From contig NZ_JASCXN010000001.1 of NCBI RefSeq assembly GCF_030010625.1, positions 310,001 through 374,000 of the forward strand: DNA of 64,000 nt, written 5' to 3'. Of this stretch, positions 18,575-26,232 are shown in pieces. Position 1 is the stretch's first letter. Each line of letters opens with the position of its first letter. This DNA is from Streptomyces sp. CC208A (lineage in GTDB: Bacteria > Actinomycetota > Actinomycetes > Streptomycetales > Streptomycetaceae). The position numbers and the translations under genes are program-made. The notes under the pieces are model-generated. The model was not told where the DNA came from and ran no database searches. It saw only the letters and a list, made by a program, of their open reading frames with translations.

Positions 18575-19042
18575 TCAGACCCGGATCTGGACCGCGCCGG
18601 AGAAGCGGTCGTGGAGGCCGCGGCCGTCGCGGTCCCAGATGAGGGCGGGGATCGCCAGGCAGGTGAGGGCCGCGCGGAGGAGGGCTCGGAGGGGGGAGAG
18701 GCGGCCGCCGTTCACCGAGACGACCCGCAGGCGGAAGAGGAGCTTTCCGGGGGTGGCGCCGACGGTGCCGATGGTCAGGGTCATCAGGACGAAGAGGACG
18801 AGCAGGGCCCAGTTGCCGGTCGCCTGGCCGTAGCCGTCGGTGAGGAGACCGTATGCGATCAGCATGCACAGGCCCCAGTCCACGGCAAGGGCGCCGAGGC
18901 GGCGGCCGGGCCGGGCGATGGAGCCGGGGCCCTCCTCGGGGAGGCCGAGCTGCTTCCCGCGGTAGCCGAAGTCGACGCCTGCTTGCTCCGCCGCGGCACG
19001 GGGGCCGGAGAGCCACGATCCGAGTGCTTGCCTGTTGTCCAC
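18575..19042 (-). CDS. RDD-family membrane protein
   Basis: 155 aa from a GTG start. The RDD domain begins at SIARPGRRLGALAVDWGLC with the conserved Arg and Asp. Three hydrophobic helices follow (about 48-68, 77-97, 115-132), with TVGATPGKLLFRLRVV between and the conserved Asp in WDRDGRGLHDRFSG. RDD proteins are poorly characterised; transport roles have been suggested for some. It diverges from glnA across 222 bp that hold the GlnR box. Confidence 0.87.
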   Translation of the reverse strand: MDNRQALGSWLSGPRAAAEQAGVDFGYRGKQLGLPEEGPGSIARPGRRLGALAVDWGLCMLIAYGLLTDGYGQATGNWALLVLFVLMTLTIGTVGATPGKLLFRLRVVSVNGGRLSPLRALLRAALTCLAIPALIWDRDGRGLHDRFSGAVQIRV

Positions 19043-19126
19043 CCGACCACCGTACTGCGCCCGTTTTCGATCACTTCGGTCCGGGTGCGGCCGGGGCGCG
19101 ACACGGGCGGGCCGCGGCCGCCCCGG

Positions 19127-19164
19127 TTAACTTCGACGAAACAAATGGGTCATGCTTGAGAAAT
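19127..19164 (+). promoter_or_regulatory. GlnR-type box upstream of glnA
   Basis: Four 5-bp elements at 11-bp spacing: TTAAC (19127), GAAAC (19138), GTCAT (19149) and GAAAT (19160). This matches the streptomycete GlnR arrangement gTnAc-n6-GaAAc repeated twice. A -10-like TATGGT lies at 19175-19180. GlnR would therefore bind just upstream of the core promoter and activate glnA under nitrogen limitation. Confidence 0.8.
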
Positions 19165-19264
19165 CCCGGCTGCCTATGGTCGGGTCCGAGCGTGTGGCAC
19201 CGCACCGGCCGCATCACCGAGCTGCAACCCCGCCCCTCCCCGGGCCGGGAGTAGGAGGAGTTGG

Positions 19265-20686
19265 ATGTCCAAGCACGGGTTCCAGAACGCCGACGAGATC
19301 GCGAAGTTCATCAAGGACGAGGACGTCAAGATGGTCGACGTCCGCTTCTGCGACCTTCCCGGCGTGATGCAGCACTTCTCGATCCCGGCGACGGCCTTCG
19401 ACCCGTCCGAGGAGCTGGCCTTCGACGGCTCCTCGATCCGCGGCTTCCAGGCCATCCACGAGTCCGACATGGCGCTGCGCGCGGACCTCTCCACGGCGCG
19501 CCTGGACCCGTTCCGCCGCGACAAGACGCTCAACATCAACTTCTTCATCCACGACCCGATCACGGGCGAGCAGTACAGCCGTGACCCGCGGAACATCGCG
19601 AAGAAGGCGGAGGCCTACCTGGCCTCCACCGGCATCGCCGACACCGCGTACTTCGGTCCCGAGGCGGAGTTCTACGTCTTCGACTCGGTCCGCTTCGAGA
19701 CCTCCGCGAACCAGGGCTTCTACCACATCGACTCCGAGGCCGGCGCCTGGAACACCGGCAAGGAGGAGGACAACCGGGGCTACAAGGTCCGCTACAAGGG
19801 CGGCTACTTCCCGGCCCCGCCGGTCGACCACTTCGCCGACCTGCGCGCCGAGATGTCCCTGGAGCTGGAGAAGGTCGGCCTCCAGGTCGAGCGCCAGCAC
19901 CACGAGGTCGGCACCGCCGGTCAGGCCGAGATCAACTACAAGTTCAACACGCTGCTCGCCGCGGCCGACGACCTGATGCTGTTCAAGTACATCATCAAGA
20001 ACGTCGCCTGGCGGAACGGCAAGACCGCGACCTTCATGCCGAAGCCGATCTTCGGCGACAACGGCTCGGGCATGCACGTCCACCAGTCGCTGTGGTCGGG
20101 CGGCGCCCCGCTCTTCTACGACGAGGCCGGTTACGCGGGCCTGTCGGACACCGCGCGCTACTACATCGGCGGCATCCTCAAGCACGCCCCGTCGCTGCTC
20201 GCCTTCACCAACCCGACGGTGAACTCGTACCACCGCCTGGTGCCGGGCTTCGAGGCGCCGGTCAACCTGGTCTACTCGCAGCGCAACCGCTCCGCCGCCA
20301 TGCGCATCCCGATCACGGGCTCGAACCCGAAGGCCAAGCGCGTCGAGTTCCGCGCGCCGGACCCGTCCTCGAACCCGTACCTCGCCTTCTCCGCCCTGCT
20401 CCTCGCGGGCCTCGACGGCGTCAAGAACAAGATCGAGCCCATGGAGCCGATCGACAAGGACCTCTACGAGCTCGCCCCCGAGGAGCACGCGAGCGTCCCG
20501 CAGGTCCCGACCAACCTGGAGGCCGTCCTCCGCGCCCTGGAGGAGGACAACGAGTACCTCCAGGCGGGCGGCGTCTTCACCTCCGACCTGATCGAGACCT
20601 GGATCGACTACAAGCGCACCCACGAGATCGCGCCGATCCAGCTCCGTCCGCACCCGCACGAGTTCGAGCTCTACTTCGACCTCTAA
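19265..20686 (+). CDS. glnA: Glutamine synthetase type I
   Basis: 473 aa GSI-beta enzyme, ATP-dependent synthesis of glutamine from glutamate and ammonia. Typical motifs are [45 protein letters not shown] and [17 protein letters not shown]. The adenylylation segment [10 protein letters not shown] carries the Tyr modified by GlnE, encoded at 54133-57120. AGGAGGAG precedes ATG 19265. A GlnR box lies about 100-140 bp upstream and a strong terminator follows. Together with glnII in the same window it gives the two-enzyme arrangement typical of Streptomyces. Confidence 0.98.
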   Translation: MSKHGFQNADEIAKFIKDEDVKMVDVRFCDLPGVMQHFSIPATAFDPSEELAFDGSSIRGFQAIHESDMALRADLSTARLDPFRRDKTLNINFFIHDPITGEQYSRDPRNIAKKAEAYLASTGIADTAYFGPEAEFYVFDSVRFETSANQGFYHIDSEAGAWNTGKEEDNRGYKVRYKGGYFPAPPVDHFADLRAEMSLELEKVGLQVERQHHEVGTAGQAEINYKFNTLLAAADDLMLFKYIIKNVAWRNGKTATFMPKPIFGDNGSGMHVHQSLWSGGAPLFYDEAGYAGLSDTARYYIGGILKHAPSLLAFTNPTVNSYHRLVPGFEAPVNLVYSQRNRSAAMRIPITGSNPKAKRVEFRAPDPSSNPYLAFSALLLAGLDGVKNKIEPMEPIDKDLYELAPEEHASVPQVPTNLEAVLRALEEDNEYLQAGGVFTSDLIETWIDYKRTHEIAPIQLRPHPHEFELYFDL

Positions 20687-20711
20687 GCCGCGGCTGCCGC
20701 CCGAGGCTCCT

Positions 20712-20759
20712 GGCGAGGCCCGTCGTCCCCTTCCGAGGGGGCGGCGGGCCTCGCCTTTT
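20712..20759 (+). terminator. glnA terminator
   Basis: GGCGAGGCCCG (20712-20722) pairs with CGGGCCTCGCC (20745-20755), with inner GTCCCC/GAGGGG pairing, followed by TTTT. Confidence 0.85.
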
Positions 20760-20801
20760 CCTTCTGCCCAAGATCACGGGAAGGCGAACAGCTGACGAAC
20801 T

Positions 20802-20819
20802 CTCGTATGTACTTACGAG
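20802..20819. promoter_or_regulatory. Candidate operator upstream of the cyclodipeptide synthase
   Basis: CTCGTA-TGTACT-TACGAG, perfect 6-bp arms, about 100 bp before the cyclodipeptide synthase gene. A weak promoter candidate follows: TTCACG (20827-20832), 16 nt, TAGCGT (20849-20854). No regulator gene adjoins, so the binding protein is unknown. Confidence 0.4.
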
Positions 20820-20919
20820 TAGGGTGTTCACGCTCCGCGACCGATCGATAGCGTGTCGTCGTCGCTGCCGCCACACCCGGAGCACAGGGCTCCGCTGGGA
20901 CTAGCTGGCGCGATGAGGA

Positions 20920-21651
20920 ATGCCGAACGTGACTCAGGCGGCTTTCGCCCCTGCAGAGACGCTCCGACTCCAGCCGTACACCGACCACTGCCGCGTCATC
21001 GCCGACGAGGGCGCGCACGTGGTCATCGGCGTCTCACCGGGGAACAGTTATTTCACCGCCCAGCGACTGCGCGAGCTGACGCGCTGGGGTACGGACCACT
21101 TCGATCAGGTCGATCTCGTCTACACCGATCTGCATGTCGCCGACATGTACGAGGCGCTGGGGTACGGGGCCGACGAGGCGCGACGGAAGGCCGTCAAGAA
21201 CCTGCGGGGGGTGCGGGCGAAGGTCGGGGCGGCCGCGGCGGAGGCCGATCCCGCGGGGGTACGGGTACGGGCCCGGGGGATGTCCGAGTTCGCGGACGTC
21301 CCGGCGTACCGGGAGCTGCACCGCACGGTGCTCGACGCGGTGGCGGCGGACCCGGTGGTGCGGGAGACCTGCGACGCGCTGACCGGGATCTTCCTGGCCG
21401 GGAAGCTGGCGCCGGGGCAGCGGCCCGACGAACGGCAGCGGGAGGTGTGCCGGGCGTACATCTGCGCCGAGGTGCCGCTGTTCCTGGACACGCCCGCGAT
21501 CCTCGGGGTGCCGTCCTCGCTCAACTGCTACCACCAGGCGCTGCCGCTGGCCGATCTGCTGTACGGGCGGGGGTCCGGGCTCCGGGCCTCGCGCAACCAG
21601 GGCCACGGCATCCTCACCCCCGTCGGAACGTCCCTTGAAGGAGCCGCGTGA
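20920..21651 (+). CDS. tRNA-dependent cyclodipeptide synthase, NYH type
   Basis: 243 aa. It should join two aminoacyl-tRNAs into a diketopiperazine. All hallmark residues align with AlbC at a constant offset of two: nucleophile S39 in GVSPGNSYF (AlbC S37), N42 (N40), Y180 and E184 in [10 protein letters not shown] (Y178, E182), Y204-H205 in [10 protein letters not shown] (Y202-H203). N, Y and H place it in the NYH subfamily. The conserved VPSS precedes the Tyr. The start is ATG 20920, or GTG 20929, which is better spaced from GAGG. Its stop overlaps the P450 start in TGATG. Product amino acids cannot be assigned from sequence alone; cyclo(Tyr-Tyr) is one guess from the CYP121-like partner. 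Confidence 0.93.
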   Translation: MPNVTQAAFAPAETLRLQPYTDHCRVIADEGAHVVIGVSPGNSYFTAQRLRELTRWGTDHFDQVDLVYTDLHVADMYEALGYGADEARRKAVKNLRGVRAKVGAAAAEADPAGVRVRARGMSEFADVPAYRELHRTVLDAVAADPVVRETCDALTGIFLAGKLAPGQRPDERQREVCRAYICAEVPLFLDTPAILGVPSSLNCYHQALPLADLLYGRGSGLRASRNQGHGILTPVGTSLEGAA

Positions 21652-22844
21652 TGAGCGTCGCCGTCGAGACCGAGACCCTGCCGGCCTTCCCCTTCGACTG
21701 GGACGGGACCCGGCTGCCCGCCGAGATCGGCGCGCTGCGCGCCGAGCCGGTGCGGAAGGTCCGCACGATCGCCGGGGCCGAGGCCTGGCTGGTCTCCTCG
21801 TACGAGCTGTGCAGACAGGTCCTGGAGGACCCGAGGTTCAGCCTGAAGGACACCTCGGCGCCGGGGGCGCCGCGGCAGTACGCGCTGACGATCCCGCCGC
21901 ACGTGGTGAACAACATGGGCAACATCACCGGGGCCGGGCTGCGCAAGGCCGTGATGAAGGCGATCAACCCGAAGGCGCCCGGTCTGGAGGAGTGGCTGCG
22001 GGCCCGGGCCGGCGCCCTGGTGGACGCGCTGGTCGCCGACGGGGCGCCCGGGGAGCTGCGGAGCGCGTACACCGATCCGTACTCGGCGGGGCTGCACTGC
22101 CGGATGCTGGGCATCCCGGAGGAGGACGGGCCGCGGCTGCTGCGCAGCCTGGACGTGGCCTTCATGAACGCGCCGCGCGAGATCGAGGCGGCCCGGCTCA
22201 ACTGGGACCGGGACATCGCCTACATGACCGAGCGCCTGGACGATCCGGCGACCGGCGGGCTGATGGCGGAGCTCGCGGCGCTGCGCGAGGACCCCGACTA
22301 CGCGCATCTGACGGACGAGATGCTGGCGACGGTGGGGGTGACGCTGTTCGGGGCCGGGGTGATCTCCACCGCCGGGTTCCTGACGATGGCGCTGGTGTCG
22401 GTGCTGACCCGGCCGGACGTGCGGGAGGCGCTGACCGCCGGCGGCGGGGTCGCCGGGGCGATGGACGAGCTGCTGCGGGTCAATCTGTCGATCGGCGACG
22501 GGCTGCCGCGGCTCGCCCTGGAGGACGTGCGGCTCGGCGAGGTCGACGTACGGGCCGGTGAGCTGGTTCTGGTGCTCGTGGAGGCCGCGAACCACGATCC
22601 GGAGCGTTTCCCCGATCCGCTGGTCTTCCGGCCGGACCGGGAGAACGCCTCCGACCACCTCTCCTTCGGTGGCGGATCGCATTACTGCCCGGCGACGGCG
22701 CTCGGCAAGCGGCATGCCGAGATCGCCCTGGAGACGCTGCTCGACCGGCTGCCGGGGCTGCGGCTCGCGGTGCCGGTCGAGCAGCTGGTGTGGCGCACCA
22801 ACTTCATGAAGCGGCTCCCCGAACGGCTGCCGGCGGCCTGGTGA
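21651..22844 (+). CDS. Cytochrome P450, CYP121-like, partner of the cyclodipeptide synthase
   Basis: 397 aa, against 396 for M. tuberculosis CYP121. The I-helix region [12 protein letters not shown], ExxR E273-LL-R276 and heme loop [14 protein letters not shown] (Cys346) are present. The 52 residues from Cys to the end, finishing [10 protein letters not shown], align without gaps to CYP121 as I recall it. CYP121 couples the tyrosines of cyclo(Tyr-Tyr) to mycocyclosin. Here the Gly two after Cys is Ala, and the positions of CYP121 Q385-R386 are M386-K387, so the substrate may differ. AAGGAG (21638-21643) and the 1-bp TGATG overlap show coupling to the synthase. Ferredoxin partner not encoded nearby. 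Confidence 0.9.
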   Translation: MSVAVETETLPAFPFDWDGTRLPAEIGALRAEPVRKVRTIAGAEAWLVSSYELCRQVLEDPRFSLKDTSAPGAPRQYALTIPPHVVNNMGNITGAGLRKAVMKAINPKAPGLEEWLRARAGALVDALVADGAPGELRSAYTDPYSAGLHCRMLGIPEEDGPRLLRSLDVAFMNAPREIEAARLNWDRDIAYMTERLDDPATGGLMAELAALREDPDYAHLTDEMLATVGVTLFGAGVISTAGFLTMALVSVLTRPDVREALTAGGGVAGAMDELLRVNLSIGDGLPRLALEDVRLGEVDVRAGELVLVLVEAANHDPERFPDPLVFRPDRENASDHLSFGGGSHYCPATALGKRHAEIALETLLDRLPGLRLAVPVEQLVWRTNFMKRLPERLPAAW

Positions 22845-22875
22845 CGGGCTCGGCCTGGTAGCGGGCGAGGTCCGA

Positions 22876-22913
22876 CGGCGCTGCCCGGTCCCCGTCCGGA
22901 CCGGGCAGCGCCG
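22876..22913. terminator. Perfect 16-bp bidirectional terminator
   Basis: CGGCGCTGCCCGGTCC pairs exactly with 22898-22913 around CCGTCC. It separates the P450 from the convergent 91-aa gene. Confidence 0.85.
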
Positions 22914-22919
22914 CTGCCC

Positions 22920-23195
22920 TCAGCGGCTGTAGCGGATGAGGGTGCGGACCATGCGGCAGGTGGTGTCCGAGGGCGGGCGGATGCCTATGCGCTCGGCCAT
23001 GGTGCGGATCGTGGCGTTGGTGGCCTTCGACGGGACGTAGACGCCGGCGTCGAGGAGGGCGATCGTGAGACGCATGGCCTTGAGGCGGCGGTTGTGGGTG
23101 ACGTACCACTCACGCGGGCGGCCCGCCGGGAGGGGCTTCTTCTGGAGCGGCGTGAAGGGTTCGATGGACGGCCTGCGGATCACGGCTGCTGCCAT
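22920..23195 (-). CDS. Small basic protein of unknown function
   Basis: 91 aa with a strong Shine-Dalgarno (AGGAGGTAG) before ATG 23195. It is very basic (Arg/Lys-rich) with a conserved-looking core REWYVTHNRRLKAMRLTIAL and a C-terminal half (SKATNATIRTMAERIGIRPP) that could form a helix-turn-helix. No signal peptide or membrane helix. I recognise no named domain; a small DNA-binding or nucleic-acid-associated protein is conceivable but unproven. It is monocistronic, sharing a terminator with the P450. Confidence 0.75.
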   Translation of the reverse strand: MAAAVIRRPSIEPFTPLQKKPLPAGRPREWYVTHNRRLKAMRLTIALLDAGVYVPSKATNATIRTMAERIGIRPPSDTTCRMVRTLIRYSR

Positions 23196-23318
23196 GGGCT
23201 ACCTCCTGGCGAACGGTGGCGGGGGCCCTCCCCGGGGCCCTTGCCTTCAGCTTCCATTTTAGGTTCTCGCACTGACAATCGGCCCTGGTCGGACGGGGTC
23301 CGGGGGTAACTTGGGGGG

Positions 23319-23681
23319 ATGGAGATCTGGATCAATCCCGCCTGTTCCAAGTGCCGCGGGGCGCTCACCCTGCTCGACGCCGAAGGGGCCGACTACACCG
23401 TCCGGAAGTACCTGGAGGACGTGCCCTCCGTGGAGGAGATCCGGAAGGTGCTCGACCGGCTGGGCCTCGAACCGTGGGACATCACGCGGACCGGGGAGGC
23501 CGTCGCGAAGGAGCTCGGCGTGAAGGAGTGGGGCCGGGAGCCCGGCGACCGCGAGCGCTGGATCGAGGCCCTGTCCGCCCACCCCAAGCTCATCCAGCGC
23601 CCCATCATCACCGCCGACGACGGCACCGCCGTCGTCGCCCGCTCCGAGGAGGCCGTACGGGACGCCCTCGGGCGGGGCTGA
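23319..23681 (+). CDS. ArsC/Spx-family thioredoxin-fold protein
   Basis: 120 aa, the standard ArsC-like length. The N-terminal thioredoxin-like strand carries NPACSKCRGAL, with Cys9 as the catalytic position and a CxxC instead of the more common CxxS. KYLEDVPSVEEIRKVLDRLG and the RPIITADDG motif (Arg and cis-Pro) complete the fold. Members include YfgD-type proteins and glutaredoxin-dependent arsenate reductases. No ars operon adjoins, so arsenate as substrate is unproven. The start ATG is preceded by GGGGG only, a weak ribosome site. Confidence 0.85.
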   Translation: MEIWINPACSKCRGALTLLDAEGADYTVRKYLEDVPSVEEIRKVLDRLGLEPWDITRTGEAVAKELGVKEWGREPGDRERWIEALSAHPKLIQRPIITADDGTAVVARSEEAVRDALGRG

Positions 23682-23693
23682 CCGGCGCCGAGG

Positions 23694-24171
23694 GGCCGGG
23701 TCATGAGGTGCTCGCCGGGGCGTTCGCCGACGCGGCGGTAGCCGAGGCGTTCGTAGAGGTCCCTGGCCCGGGTGTTGCCGGTGAGGACGGCCGGGCGGAT
23801 CACCGGGGCGCCGGTCCCGCGGGCCCACTCCTCCACGGCGGCGACCAGCCGGGCCGCCAGGCCCCGGGCCCCGCGCCTCGGGCGCGACCCAGAGCGAGCG
23901 AGCTCGGGGACCCCGTCGGGGGCGAGGAGGCCGCCCGCCAGGCCGACCGGGCGGCCCGCGAGGAGGGCGACGAGGCCCAGGGCCGTCGGGTCCTCCAGAC
24001 GGGCCCGCCAGCGGGCTTCGCCGCCGGCCCGCCACTCCTCCATGCCCGTCCGGAACGCCTCGGGCGAGACCGTGAGGGCGGTGAGGCGGGCCTCGCGCCA
24101 GAGGGGCCAGACGGAGGGGTGAGGGTTCTCAGGGCGGGGGTCTGGGGGTCGGTGCCTGGGAGGATCGCCAT
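23694..24171 (-). pseudogene. Disrupted GNAT acetyltransferase
   Basis: Remains of a GNAT gene spread over shifted frames. From an ATG at 24171 the text reads ALRTLTP, then one missing base moves the family-like WPLWREARLTAL and AFRTGMEEWRAGG into the next frame. The acetyl-CoA motif region is scrambled: SLWVAPEARG appears in one frame, ARGLAARLVAAVEEWARG in another, as if by one loss and one compensating gain. NTRARDLYERLGYRRVGERP then ends the domain. No stop follows in frame until inside the antisense of the ArsC-like gene. Either a decayed gene or several assembly errors. Confidence 0.65.
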
Positions 24172-24297
24172 GGGGCCAGTGCCCGGCGGGGGCGGGGCTC
24201 TCGCCTGGGGTATCCGGTGGCTCCGGTCCCCGGTTCCGGTGTCAGCGTGCTGTGGTGCCGGTCGCGGGACTTCGGTGCGACTTCCGGAACCTGCCTT

Positions 24298-24450
24298 TTG
24301 ACGTACTCCCCGCCCTAAAGGGCGAGGGTTCCGGCCTGGGTCGTCCGACCCTTCCGGCGGCTTCCTGCTTCACCGCGCTGTGCCGGGACTTTCGTTCCGG
24401 TCTTACCAGCACTCCACGAGGCGTTTAGCCTGTCCGCCCGTCCGGCGGCC
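24298..24450 (-). ncRNA. Possible omega-RNA overlapping the tnpB 3' end
   Basis: TnpB proteins use a guide RNA transcribed from the tnpB 3' end through the element's right end, with the guide read from flanking DNA. Here that would be the minus strand across about 24450-24298 and the following 16-20 nt. No RNA boundary is visible; this is family-based inference only. Confidence 0.35.
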
Positions 24451-25535
24451 AGGATGTTCTTGGCGGCGTTGATGTCGCGGTCGTGGACGGCCCCGCACTC
24501 CCCGCAGGCCCATTCCCGGACGCTGAGAGGCTTGGGGCCGTCCTTGATCCCGCAGGCCGAGCACACCTGAGATGTGGGCTCGAAGCGGCCGACCCTGCCG
24601 AAGTGCCGGCCGTGCTTGATGGCCTTGTATTCCAGCATGGAGACGAACGCGGACCATCCGGCGTCGTGCACGGACTTGGCGAGTCGGGTGCGTCCGAGGC
24701 CGGACACCGCGAGGTCTTCCACGTACACCGCTTGGTTGTCACGGATGATCTTCGTGGATTCCTTGTGGTGCCAGTCTCGGCGCCGGTCGGCCACCTTGGC
24801 GTGCTGCCGGGCTACCTTGATGCGGGCCTTCGCCCGGTTCTTCGAGCCCTTGGCCTTGCGGGACAGGCCCCGCTGAAGACGCTTGAGCTTCTTCTCGGCC
24901 CGACGCAGGAAACGCGGGGCGGCGATCTTCGTGCCGTCGGAGAGGACGGCGAACGCGGACAGTCCCAGGTCGATCCCGGCTTCCTCGTCCCGCTCGGGCA
25001 AGTGGTCGGGTTCGGTGTCCACGACGAAGCTGAGGAAGTACCGGCCCGAGCTGTCCTTGGTGACGGTCAGGGACGTCGGCGCGGCCGGAAGGCCACGGGA
25101 CCACGTGACCTTGAGGTTGCCGACCTTGGCCACGTACACCGTGCCGTTGTCCTGCATGGAGAACGCGTTGGCGTTGAGGCGGATGGACTGCCGGGTGTCC
25201 TTCTTCGACTTGAACCGGGGCGCGCCCACGCGCGGGCGCTTGCCCTCCAATCCGTCGAAGAAGTTCTTGTAGGCGGTGTCCAGATCACGGAGGGACTGTT
25301 GCAGGACCACAGCCGACACCTCGGCCAGCCATGCCCGCTCGGGGGTGCGCTTGGCCTGCGTGATGTGGGTCTTGGACAGTTCCGCCGACTTCACGAACGG
25401 CAGACCGGCCGCGTGAGCTTCCTTCCGGGTGCGCAGGCAGTCGTTCCAGACCACGCGAGCGCACCCGAACGCCTGGGCCAGCGCACGGCGCTGAGTGGCG
25501 TCCGGGTAGGCCCGGTAGTTGTGGCGAAGCTGCAT
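24315..25535 (-). CDS. tnpB: TnpB, RNA-guided nuclease of IS200/IS605
   Basis: 406 aa, full length. The RuvC-like nuclease is intact: D189 in GIDLGLSAFAV, E273 in VYVEDLAVSG and D354 in DRDINAAKNIL. The zinc ribbon between the last two is C325-x2-C328 and C344-x2-C347. The N-terminal OrfB HTH domain (NYRAYPDATQRRALAQAFGC) is present. TnpB acts with an omega-RNA to cut target DNA and promotes retention of the element. ATG 25535 is preferred because the longer frame upstream is antisense to tnpA and unlike TnpB. It diverges from tnpA with 27 bp between starts. Base composition is slightly lower in GC than neighbours. Confidence 0.94.
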   Translation of the reverse strand: MQLRHNYRAYPDATQRRALAQAFGCARVVWNDCLRTRKEAHAAGLPFVKSAELSKTHITQAKRTPERAWLAEVSAVVLQQSLRDLDTAYKNFFDGLEGKRPRVGAPRFKSKKDTRQSIRLNANAFSMQDNGTVYVAKVGNLKVTWSRGLPAAPTSLTVTKDSSGRYFLSFVVDTEPDHLPERDEEAGIDLGLSAFAVLSDGTKIAAPRFLRRAEKKLKRLQRGLSRKAKGSKNRAKARIKVARQHAKVADRRRDWHHKESTKIIRDNQAVYVEDLAVSGLGRTRLAKSVHDAGWSAFVSMLEYKAIKHGRHFGRVGRFEPTSQVCSACGIKDGPKPLSVREWACGECGAVHDRDINAAKNILAAGRADRLNASWSAGKTGTKVPAQRGEAGSRRKGRTTQAGTLAL

Positions 25536-25562
25536 GATCGTGACCCTAGTACAGTTGGTCTC

Positions 25563-26024
25563 ATGACTACAACCGACGACTTCCGCCGTGGTAGACAGGT
25601 TTTTTCGGCGATGCATGTCCACTTGGTCTTTTTGACGAAGTACAGGCGTGGGGTGTTCGACGACGAGATGCTGACGCGGCTCGAAGAGATCATGCGAAAG
25701 GTGTGCGTCGACTTCGAGTCGGAACTGAAGGAGTTCAACGGCGAGCGGGACCACGTGCACCTCCTGGTGCACTTCCCGCCGAAGGTCGCCGTCTCCAAAC
25801 TGGTCAACAGCCTCAAAGGCGTCTCGGCCCGGCTGATCCGACAGGAGTTCACCGGCCGCATCGACCGGGCCGTCACGCACGGCCACCTGTGGTCGCCGTC
25901 CTACTTCGCCGCCTCGTGCGGCGGCGCGCCCCTGGCGATCGTTCGCCAGTACATCGAGCAGCAGAATCGTCCACCCCAGGTCGCGGGTCAGAGCAGCACC
26001 GAGATGCGTTCATCCCCGGCCTGA
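25563..26024 (+). CDS. tnpA: Y1 (HUH) transposase TnpA of IS200/IS605
   Basis: 153 aa single-domain transposase. The HUH metal site is H64-V-H66 in ERDHVHLLVHFPP, and the catalytic tyrosine is Y130 in IVRQYIEQQ. LVFLTKYRRGVF and HLWSPSYFAASCGG are typical of the family. It cuts and rejoins single-stranded DNA at subterminal hairpins. ATG 25563 gives the usual 150-aa length. The stop codon lies inside the 26014-26033 hairpin that marks the element end. Both catalytic motifs are intact, so the element could be active. Confidence 0.94.
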   Translation: MTTTDDFRRGRQVFSAMHVHLVFLTKYRRGVFDDEMLTRLEEIMRKVCVDFESELKEFNGERDHVHLLVHFPPKVAVSKLVNSLKGVSARLIRQEFTGRIDRAVTHGHLWSPSYFAASCGGAPLAIVRQYIEQQNRPPQVAGQSSTEMRSSPA

Positions 26025-26033
26025 AGGCCGGGG
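26014..26033. repeat. Subterminal hairpin of the IS200/IS605 element
   Basis: CCCCGGCC-TGAA-GGCCGGGG, perfect 8-bp stem; the TGA in the loop region is the tnpA stop. Such hairpins are the TnpA recognition structures. Confidence 0.7.
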
Positions 26034-26051
26034 CTTTCCGCAAGAGGTCCG

Positions 26052-26089
26052 GTAACACGGGGTTCACAAACGAGCAACCGAAGGGAAAT
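26052..26089 (+). promoter_or_regulatory. GlnR-type box upstream of glnII
   Basis: GTAAC (26052), TTCAC (26063), GCAAC (26074) and GAAAT (26085) at 11-bp spacing, matching gTnAc/GaAAc alternation at the outer elements and more weakly inside. It lies about 145 bp before glnII. Its first base is immediately next to the inferred end of the IS element. Confidence 0.6.
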
Positions 26090-26232
26090 CCCGTGTTGCG
26101 AGGCTGCGGTCACACGCAAGGCGCTCACGACGGCGGGCCGGGTCACCGGCCGGGCGTTCGGCGCCGCCCCGCAGCTTCTCGCAGCGCCGCGAGCCGCCGC
26201 GGATCCCCGCAGCAGCACGCCACGCCCTAAGG

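Larger units (their letters stand above)
24298..26051 (-). mobile_element. IS200/IS605-family element with tnpA and tnpB
   Basis: About 1.75 kb holding divergent Y1 transposase tnpA (+) and tnpB (-). Both ends carry short hairpins: CCCCGGCC-TGAA-GGCCGGGG at 26014-26033 and an imperfect CCCGCCC-TAAA-GGGCGAGG at about 24309-24326; each contains a transposase-gene stop. There are no terminal inverted repeats or target duplications, as expected of this family. Boundaries are inferred by analogy with IS608: read on the minus strand, TTAC (26055-26052) would precede the left end and TCAA (24301-24298) would end the right end. Exact ends are uncertain by several bases. Confidence 0.75.

Noticed and set aside
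23393..23693. Extension of the GNAT frame antisense to the ArsC-like gene
   Set aside because: No GNAT similarity beyond 23694; it is only the absence of a stop.
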